NCBI GenBank assembly: GCA_900756495.1
Contig: CAAEKI010000266.1
Coordinates: 1 to 14,740, forward strand
DNA from: an uncultured Oscillospiraceae bacterium
GTDB taxonomy: Bacteria; Bacillota; Clostridia; Oscillospirales; Oscillospiraceae
Length of the DNA stretch: 14,740 nucleotides
Reading direction: 5' to 3'
The translations under genes and the position numbers were made by a program. This document shows positions 10,460 to 14,740 of the stretch, one piece after another. Below the pieces are notes generated by a model. The model had not been told where the DNA came from. It did no database searches and worked only from the letters and a program-made list of their open reading frames with translations. Numbering within the stretch: the stretch's first letter is position 1; every line of letters begins with the position of its first letter.

Positions 10460-10704
10460 ATGAGATATCATGATTTCCCCATCAAAAAGTCAAACATTAA
10501 GTGCGAGCACTGCGGCCACTGGACGGGCTGGCAGACCAGTAAGTGCATCTTGAGCGGTCTGGACAAGAACTACTGGAATCGTTGCAGGGAGTTTGCTGGG
10601 CAAACCACCACATGGGCTGCTCGACAAAGTTCAACAAGTGGTTAGAGAAGCGAAGGCTGAAGCAAGGCCCATGGAAGGAACTTGTCCAAATGAGCACCCT
10701 TTAG
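10460..10704 (+). pseudogene. small Cys-rich ORF, probably frameshifted
   Basis: From ATG 10460 the frame reads 61 codons, with CEHCGHWTGW, KCILSGL and NRCREF: a C-x2-C...C...C spacing like a small zinc-ribbon. It then turns into a low-complexity Thr/Ser tail and a stop at 10643-10645. From about 10588 the -1 frame reads on as CWANHHMGCSTKFNKWLEKRRLKQ and stops at 10704, which looks more like a real protein end. I therefore infer one base lost or gained near 10590-10600. No convincing RBS precedes the ATG, which lies inside the divergent promoter region. It may be a decayed mobile-element gene. Confidence 0.35.
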
Positions 10705-10955
10705 GCTGGTCCGTAGCCCTGGAGGATGCTGTACGTGCTGAGTGACACAGACCTCAGCGAGTCAGAAAGCAGAAATATGGCAAAGTGCACAATATACAAA
10801 AAGAGCAAGAGCTATATATTGACTTATACATTAATATTAGATAAAATACTATATGGAAAGTATTGCCACTACTTTTAAATTGAAAGAATAGGGTGGTTCC
10901 AATGTTCTAGCCAATTTAGATTTTGACCGAAAGCCGGACATGGGGGCAATGCAGC
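10705..10955 (+). other. non-coding stretch with the leader of the M56-like gene
   Basis: No credible gene. The first part holds a 6-bp hairpin (GCTGAG 10737-10742 / CTCAGC 10753-10758). From about 10790 the DNA becomes strongly AT-rich and holds the promoter at 10819-10847. The leader after it (about 10854-10955) contains GGGTGG followed 5 nt later by ATG-TTC-TAG (10902-10910). This two-codon ORF is in frame with the downstream gene and separated from it by a second TAG (10917-10919). Confidence 0.5.
10819..10847 (+). promoter_or_regulatory. sigma-A promoter of the M56-like/secreted protein operon
   Basis: TTGACT (10819-10824), a 17-bp spacer (10825-10841) and TAAAAT (10842-10847) are each one base from consensus, with an AT-rich spacer and flanks. 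The start site would be near 10854, about 100 nt before the ATG at 10956. I saw no clear BlaI/MecI-type TACA-N-TGTA operator, although the spacer contains TACA. Confidence 0.75.
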
Positions 10956-12050
10956 ATGTTTTTGATTCTTTCTCTTACGGTTTCCGGCTCTGTTTTGACG
11001 CTGGTTATTCTGTTGCTGCGTCACTTTTTTTCAAGGCGTCACATCGGCATTGCGCAGTGGGTGTGGCTCATTGTGCTGTTGCGCCTGTGCATTCCCCTCC
11101 CAGGGCCGGTCAATCTCGTGGGCGGCTATTTTCAGCACCTTCAGGCCGCGGCCTGTGAGAACTACAACCAGGCTGAGGTGGACTGGATCATTCAGGATGG
11201 CAAACCGGTCGTTATGGAACGGATTACGGCATTTAGTGAATCACTTTCGGAAGAGGAGCTGCGGGCTCCGTATGGAACAGTAGACTCCGGTGCGGCGCTC
11301 AGACTGCCGATTCCCTTCTCTCTTCGTGTGAAGAATCCAAACACATGGTTCGTCGTTTGGGCAATTGGGAGTGCGGTTTGCCTGCTCTGGTCTATCTTCT
11401 ACTATCGCAGGAGACCGCTTCGGTTTAAATGGTTTACAGTGGTCATATTAAGTCTCCACTGGTTTAACCCGCTGATGCTGTGCATCAGAAGGGATTTGGG
11501 GACACCGGCGCCCAAAAAGCATTTAAACACAAACCGTGCCATTGAGGCGGTCCTGTTTTCGGGGCTGGCGGTTCTGGGGATTGCGCTTGGCGCAGTGCCC
11601 GGAGGCACCGGATTGGATTTGTTTTGGGGCGCTGAACGGTATGTATTTCAGATAGGTGCGGATGCCGTTACCGGCAAGTCTGACTTTGATTCGTTCCTGG
11701 CAAAAACAGAATGTCAGATGACCGCCTCACTTCAAGTCATATTGTATTTTCCGCAAGACCAATTTGTGGACGCTACCATCTATATTCGGAATGTCTATTA
11801 TGACGGCTATCTTTTTAATATGACCGAAGTTGGAACCGGTGAAGACCCAACTAAGCGGTCATATCAGTTTAGTTGCCTTATTAGGGAAGAAGAGTCCGCC
11901 CCGGAAGGCAGCCCCGTCCAATCGTCAGTGCATTTTTTGCTCGTAGATGATCCTTCTGTCAAATGGGAAGATATATGGCGGCAGAGCTTCATCAGAGCCG
12001 ACGAGCCAATTAAATTTGGCGAACTTTTCACCGATTTGATTTACAAGTAA
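10956..12050 (+). CDS. BlaR1/MecR1-like (M56) membrane protein lacking the zinc-protease core
   Basis: It has 364 residues. The N-terminus has the two hydrophobic passes of M56 receptors (MFLILSLTVSGSVLTLVILLLRHF, then IAQWVWLIVLLRLCIPLPGPVNL). A loop of about 75 residues, probably extracellular, leads to a third pass (WFVVWAIGSAVCLLWSIF, 131-148). After YYRRRP comes FKWFTVVILSLHWFNPLM (157-174), which in M56 proteins follows the HExxH helix. HExxH itself and the later CELxCDE segment are both missing, so it cannot be a zinc protease. A fourth pass (about 196-214) precedes a 145-residue extracytoplasmic domain that I do not recognise. The start ATG at 10956 has GGGGG 9 nt upstream; TTG 10923 is an alternative. 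No BlaI-type repressor gene adjoins it. The secreted protein gene follows after 26 nt. It may be a dead sensor or membrane anchor. Confidence 0.8.
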   Translation: MFLILSLTVSGSVLTLVILLLRHFFSRRHIGIAQWVWLIVLLRLCIPLPGPVNLVGGYFQHLQAAACENYNQAEVDWIIQDGKPVVMERITAFSESLSEEELRAPYGTVDSGAALRLPIPFSLRVKNPNTWFVVWAIGSAVCLLWSIFYYRRRPLRFKWFTVVILSLHWFNPLMLCIRRDLGTPAPKKHLNTNRAIEAVLFSGLAVLGIALGAVPGGTGLDLFWGAERYVFQIGADAVTGKSDFDSFLAKTECQMTASLQVILYFPQDQFVDATIYIRNVYYDGYLFNMTEVGTGEDPTKRSYQFSCLIREEESAPEGSPVQSSVHFLLVDDPSVKWEDIWRQSFIRADEPIKFGELFTDLIYK

Positions 12051-12076
12051 GCCTCTAAAGCTAGGATGAGATAAAA

Positions 12077-13024
12077 GTGAAGCTAAAAAGTAAACTGTTT
12101 GTAGCGCTTCTCATATGCTCTCTGTGCCTTTGCTCGTTCGCTTTTGCATCTGGCCCCCAAGAGGCGCAAGACGATACCCAACAAATCAGTACAGCTTATA
12201 CATTTCAAGTAGTGCCTGAAACGCTGGCTTGGAATGAGCTGGAAAGTTCAAAGGAGAAGGTTGCGGCTTGCTATATCCCTCAGCAAATCATTGAAAATAT
12301 GACTACGGAAGCTCTGCTGGAAACCGTATTGGATTATCCGTTGCTGATTGATATTTTTGCCTATGATACGACTGAGATTGGAATTGAGCTAGCATCCACA
12401 TATTTGCCCGGGATTCCAGAACTGCTCTCAAGGGAGGACGCGCTTGAAGTGCTGGGTAAATATATCGAAGATTACCCAGCCCAGAGTGTAGATATGAACT
12501 ACCAATACTGTGTAGCCTTCATCCGCTATCTTCTTCCGGCACCACTGATTTCGCCTAGGTATATAACTTACTCCGTCAAAACTCCTAACAATACCCAAGT
12601 AAATGTCATTTCGTTTACAGGTTGGAATGACTACACAGCGTACTCGGGTTGGACAGAGGCACAGGTGCAACAGCGGGAAAATCAGATTAAGAGTAGCTAC
12701 AATGTTTCACAGCTGCGTTCGTATACGTATAAATACAACTGCCATTCTTACGCATGGTATTCACAAGGCACATCCAATAGTTATTGGATGGAGAACCCCT
12801 ATGCTTATATGACAGACGGCAGCTATTCCCTTGGAACGGCCTCTGTCGGAGCAAGAATTGTATATAAAGAAGGGTCCAGCACCATCCATTCCGGAATTGT
12901 AACGGCAAAAACATCAACCTATCCAACGATTACTTCCAAATTTGGAGCCAATGGGCTCTTTTCACACCCGACCAATGATTGCCCTTACTATAACGCAGCT
13001 ACAGCGTGTACCTATTATAACTGA
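12077..13024 (+). CDS. secreted protein with NlpC/P60- or CHAP-like Cys-His motif
   Basis: It has 315 residues. The signal peptide is KLK, a hydrophobic core (8-23), and a likely cut at AFA|SG (24/25). The N-terminal domain (about 60-135) contains CYIPQQIIENMTTEALLETV, LDYPLLIDIFAYD and LLSREDALEVL; from memory this pattern recurs in secreted Firmicute proteins, function unknown. The C-terminal domain carries YNCHSYAWYS (220-229), HSGIV (271-275) and SKFG...FSHP (287-298). Cys222 and His271 are the likely catalytic pair of a papain-fold hydrolase, by analogy with amidases and peptidases that act on cell wall. Target and activity are not proven. The start is GTG (12077), with AGGA 10 nt upstream. 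It is the second gene of the operon and is followed by the hairpin at 13053-13087. Codon use is AT-richer than the glycolytic genes, consistent with acquisition. Confidence 0.82.
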   Translation: MKLKSKLFVALLICSLCLCSFAFASGPQEAQDDTQQISTAYTFQVVPETLAWNELESSKEKVAACYIPQQIIENMTTEALLETVLDYPLLIDIFAYDTTEIGIELASTYLPGIPELLSREDALEVLGKYIEDYPAQSVDMNYQYCVAFIRYLLPAPLISPRYITYSVKTPNNTQVNVISFTGWNDYTAYSGWTEAQVQQRENQIKSSYNVSQLRSYTYKYNCHSYAWYSQGTSNSYWMENPYAYMTDGSYSLGTASVGARIVYKEGSSTIHSGIVTAKTSTYPTITSKFGANGLFSHPTNDCPYYNAATACTYYN

Positions 13025-13052
13025 TTTATAAGCACTGCCCCATGTTTATCAT

Positions 13053-13087
13053 GAGCGCCGCAGCCGGGTTTCCTGGCTGCGGCGCTC
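13053..13087 (+). terminator. terminator of the M56-like/secreted protein operon
   Basis: GAGCGCCGCAGCC (13053-13065) and its exact reverse complement (13075-13087) surround a 9-nt loop. A 13-bp GC-rich stem 28 nt after the stop is well placed. The tail TCTTAATG is only weakly T-rich. Confidence 0.72.
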
Positions 13088-13104
13088 TCTTAATGAAAAA
13101 AGGC

Positions 13105-13133
13105 TTGCATCTCGGGGGCGGCTATGGTAACAT
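13105..13133 (+). promoter_or_regulatory. candidate promoter of the small RNA
   Basis: TTGCAT (13105-13110), a 17-bp spacer (13111-13127) and TAACAT (13128-13133). Hexamers match consensus moderately; spacing is ideal. It points to a start near 13140, just upstream of the structured segment ending in the 13226-13256 terminator. Confidence 0.4.
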
Positions 13134-13139
13134 AATGGC

Positions 13140-13256
13140 GATAGGACAACAAAATATGGTATCTACGGCACATTCTCGTGCTACTAAAGATTGCTTTGGT
13201 GGCGGGCGTAGTGTGCGTAAACGAGGGTCACCGGCAATCTGCCGGTGACCTTTTTT
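13140..13256 (+). ncRNA. candidate structured small RNA
   Basis: About 117 nt lie between a candidate promoter and a textbook terminator, with no ORF that has an RBS. Pairing potential: TACG-g-CACA (13164-13172) with TGTGCGTA (13212-13219), enclosing CTAC (13181-13184) with GTAG (13208-13211); then a single-stranded AACGAG before the terminator stem. I do not recognise a known RNA family. Alternatively it is only the leftover 3' end of a lost gene whose terminator has survived. Confidence 0.38.
13226..13256 (+). terminator. strong intrinsic terminator
   Basis: GGTCACCGGC (13226-13235), a 5-nt loop (AATCT), GCCGGTGACC (13241-13250), then six T (13251-13256). Perfect 10-bp stem and U-tract, orientation plus. 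No coding gene ends just upstream. It therefore terminates either the candidate small RNA or transcripts escaping the 13053-13087 hairpin. Confidence 0.9.
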
Positions 13257-13275
13257 GCTGTTCTGTACCGCCTGT

Positions 13276-13305
13276 CCGGGCCGGGTACGCCTCCGCCCGG
13301 CCCGG
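13276..13305. repeat. GC-only 10-bp inverted repeat
   Basis: CCGGGCCGGG (13276-13285) and CCCGGCCCGG (13296-13305) pair perfectly around a 10-nt loop. It lies between the strong terminator and the RBS of the small ORF at 13344, with no T-tract. Role unknown: leader hairpin or remnant. It and the hairpins at 13053 and 13226 make up most of the 319-bp gene-free stretch 13025-13343. Confidence 0.55.
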
Positions 13306-13343
13306 CAGAAGCGGGCTTTTGAAACTGCCGTTGGAGGGACACT

Positions 13344-13547
13344 ATGCTGAAATTGGACAAGGACGCCATTGCCGCCATCGAGGAGATTTTACACGCGGGC
13401 GCCGCAGCCGAGATTAAGGTGGTCCGGGGGCGGGTGCATGTGGTGGAGCTCCGGCGCAAACTGCGACATCCCCAGGAGAGGGTACCGTCAAGAGTTATGC
13501 GCAAAATAGTTTGCAGACTCCGGCCAAATGAGGTCAGCCGGCAATAG
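13344..13547 (+). CDS. small helical-basic protein, 3' end replaced by insertion sequence
   Basis: The start ATG at 13344 has an excellent GGAGGG (13333-13338) 5 nt upstream. Residues 1-49 (LDKDAIAAIEEILHAGAAAE, then IKVVRGRVHVVELRRKLR) form an acidic helix followed by a basic beta-strand pair. This shape is known from short proteins in clostridial prophages and integrative elements; function unknown. From about 13491 the frame runs into the end of the IS256-type element (VMRKIVCRLRPNEVSRQ) and stops at 13547. The last 18 codons are therefore probably not native and the true C-terminus is lost. Whether the product is functional is unclear. Confidence 0.5.
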   Translation: MLKLDKDAIAAIEEILHAGAAAEIKVVRGRVHVVELRRKLRHPQERVPSRVMRKIVCRLRPNEVSRQ

Positions 13548-14740
13548 AGACGTCCTCAAAAGCCGTCTCTAAGTGCTTCATATTCATGTACTTTTTGTTG
13601 CCCCACTGAGTGCCGGCCACATGGCGCAGCCGGGCACAAACCAGCATCAGGGCGGAGTTGCCGTCCGGGAATGTCCCCACCACACGTGTACGGCGGCGGA
13701 TCTCCCGGTTGAGTCGCTCAATCACATTGTTGGTGCGGATCCGCGTCCAATGCTCATAGGGAAAATCGCAGTAGGTCAAAGTTTCATCAATGCTGTCCTC
13801 CACCTTCTTGGCGGCCTCCTTCAGCTTCATAGAGCACAGTTGCTCCACCACGGCTCTTGCTTTCTCCCGGGCGGCTTTTTTGCTTTCCTGGGCGTGGATT
13901 GCCTTGAGCATCTTTGCCACCAGCTTCACCTTGGAGCGAGGCGTTACAGAGAACACATTGCGGTAAAAGTGGACGGTACAGCGCTGGTACTTGGCTTCGG
14001 GGAATACTTCTCCCACAGCCTCCAGCATACCAAGGCACTTGTCGCCAACCACCAGTTTAACCCCATCCATGCCACGGCCACGCAGCCACTGGAAGAAGCT
14101 GACCCAGCTGGACTTGTCCTCCTTCATGCCCTCGGCGGCACCTAAAACCTCACGGTATCCGTCCTCATTCACCGCAATCGCCACCAAAATTGCTACATTT
14201 TCAAACTCTCCGCCCCAGTTGCGGCACAGGTAGATCCCATCCACATAGACATACGGATAGCGCCCACCTTGCAGAGGGCGGTTCCGCCAATCCTCGATGT
14301 GGACATACGCTTTCTTGTTCAGCTCACTGATAGTGTATGGAGATACTTTACTGCCCCAAAGCGCTTCTGTGATGTCCTCCACACGCCGGACGGATACACC
14401 TGCCAGGTACATCTCAATGAGGGCTTCTTCCACACTGCTCTCCCGACAGCGATACCGCTCAATGATAGCGGTCTCAAAGGAGATCCCTTTGAGTTTTGGT
14501 ACCTTCAGGGTAACTTCCCCGGAAGTGGTGGTAAGGTTGCGGCTGTAGTGGCCGCTACGATAACCCTGCCGCTGCTCATTGCGTTCGTACCGGGCCGCCT
14601 GGGTCAGTTTCTCTGCCTCGGCCTCCAGCAACTCGTTGAGGGTTTCTTCTACACTGCCCCGCACAAGTTCCTTGAGCTGGCCCTTAGGGCTTTTTCTACC
14701 GGCAGGTAAAGGGAGCCCCCGATCCGCCGCGGCGGATCGG
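13534..14740 (-). CDS. IS256-family (mutator-type) DDE transposase, 5' end outside window
   Basis: The transposase cuts and pastes the element using a DDE site. Numbering from GTG 14664, the triad is visible: Asp142 in YVYVDGIYL, Asp208 in VVGDKCLGM and Glu316 in TNNVIERLNREIRRRTRVVG. Other family marks are QGYRSGHYSRNL, LKVPKLKG, EMYLAGVSVRRVEDI and YQRCTVHFYRN. The C-terminus (GNKKYMNMKHLE) is complete, stop TGA at 13536-13534. The frame stays open from GTG 14664 to the window edge (PAGRKSPKGQLKELVRG...) without ATG or TTG, and AAGGAA is only 3 nt from that GTG. The true start is therefore probably outside. Visible length is about 401 codons, close to full size. Nothing indicates inactivation. 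Confidence 0.92.
   Translation of the reverse strand, partial: RSAAADRGLPLPAGRKSPKGQLKELVRGSVEETLNELLEAEAEKLTQAARYERNEQRQGYRSGHYSRNLTTTSGEVTLKVPKLKGISFETAIIERYRCRESSVEEALIEMYLAGVSVRRVEDITEALWGSKVSPYTISELNKKAYVHIEDWRNRPLQGGRYPYVYVDGIYLCRNWGGEFENVAILVAIAVNEDGYREVLGAAEGMKEDKSSWVSFFQWLRGRGMDGVKLVVGDKCLGMLEAVGEVFPEAKYQRCTVHFYRNVFSVTPRSKVKLVAKMLKAIHAQESKKAAREKARAVVEQLCSMKLKEAAKKVEDSIDETLTYCDFPYEHWTRIRTNNVIERLNREIRRRTRVVGTFPDGNSALMLVCARLRHVAGTQWGNKKYMNMKHLETAFEDVSIAG
14719..14740. repeat. perfect 22-bp palindrome at the window edge
   Basis: CCGATCCGCCG (14719-14729) is followed by its exact reverse complement to the last base. It lies within the transposase reading frame. It may be real, or an assembly fold-back at a contig end inside a repeated element. 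Confidence 0.6.

Larger units (their letters stand above)
13491..14740 (-). mobile_element. IS256-family insertion sequence, partial
   Basis: Transposase plus about 43 bp of 3' flank. The likely outer end begins near 13491-13494 with GAGTTATGCGCAAAATAG. It is AT-richer than the host ORF it interrupts, and its GCAAA/TTTGC and GAGT/ACTC half-sites resemble IS256-type terminal repeats. The other end lies outside the window, so neither the inverted repeat pair nor the target duplication can be checked. Confidence 0.75.

Noticed and set aside
10888..10904. AGGGTGGTTCC resembling the T-box anticonsensus AGGGTGGNACC
   Set aside because: Only about 35 nt separate it from the promoter start site, so there is no room for a specifier stem, and no terminator stem follows.
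13042..13248. 68-codon ORF on the plus strand after the secreted protein gene
   Set aside because: It runs through both the 13053-13087 hairpin and the 13226-13250 terminator stem, has no RBS and a Gly/Ala-rich translation of the stems.
13178..13504. Open frames on both strands between the terminator and the IS (13178-13417 plus, 13184-13504 minus)
   Set aside because: GTG starts without RBS, overlap of strong hairpins, and overlap with the well-initiated ORF at 13344.

Overview
The window looks like a chromosomal piece of a GC-rich, low-branching Firmicute. A gut clostridium of the Oscillospiraceae (Flavonifractor/Intestinimonas-like) is my best guess. The basis is the protein flavour, the short PUA-less ProB, the cofactor-independent phosphoglycerate mutase, strong GGAGG-type ribosome binding sites and clean sigma-A promoters. 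The taxon is an inference; no rRNA or tRNA gene is present to test it.

Layout. (1) 33-2587, minus strand: a small protein of unknown function downstream of a proB-proA operon (proline synthesis), separated from it by a perfect 14-bp hairpin with a T-tract. (2) 2755-8380, plus strand: a consensus promoter, then trmL (tRNA wobble methylase), pgk, tpiA, gpmI and eno. This is the lower-glycolysis cluster, but without gap, and with trmL as first gene overlapping pgk by 4 nt. It ends in a perfect 22-bp inverted repeat. (3) 8443-10457, minus strand: an XRE-type regulator with a membrane tail, then a CNNM/CBS/CorC membrane protein. The latter has its own good promoter and a 140-nt leader with a strong hairpin that I cannot assign to a known riboswitch. 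(4) 10460-13087, plus strand, visibly AT-richer: a broken small Cys-rich ORF, a non-coding stretch ending in a consensus promoter, then a two-gene unit. That unit is a BlaR1/MecR1-like (M56) membrane protein that has lost its whole zinc-protease core, followed by a secreted protein with an Asn-Cys-His...His motif of the NlpC/P60/CHAP type. (5) 13088-14740: a possible structured small RNA with a textbook terminator, a small ORF cut at its 3' end, and a partial IS256-family element that runs off the window edge. The last 22 bases are a perfect palindrome.

Regions 1-3 are ordinary housekeeping DNA. The accessory part, and the most interesting one, is 10280-13260: the unassigned leader RNA, the gutted M56 receptor paired with a secreted cysteine-hydrolase-like protein, and the candidate sRNA. 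I see no CRISPR array, no recognisable restriction, toxin-antitoxin or phage-defence system, and no RNA gene of a family I can name.
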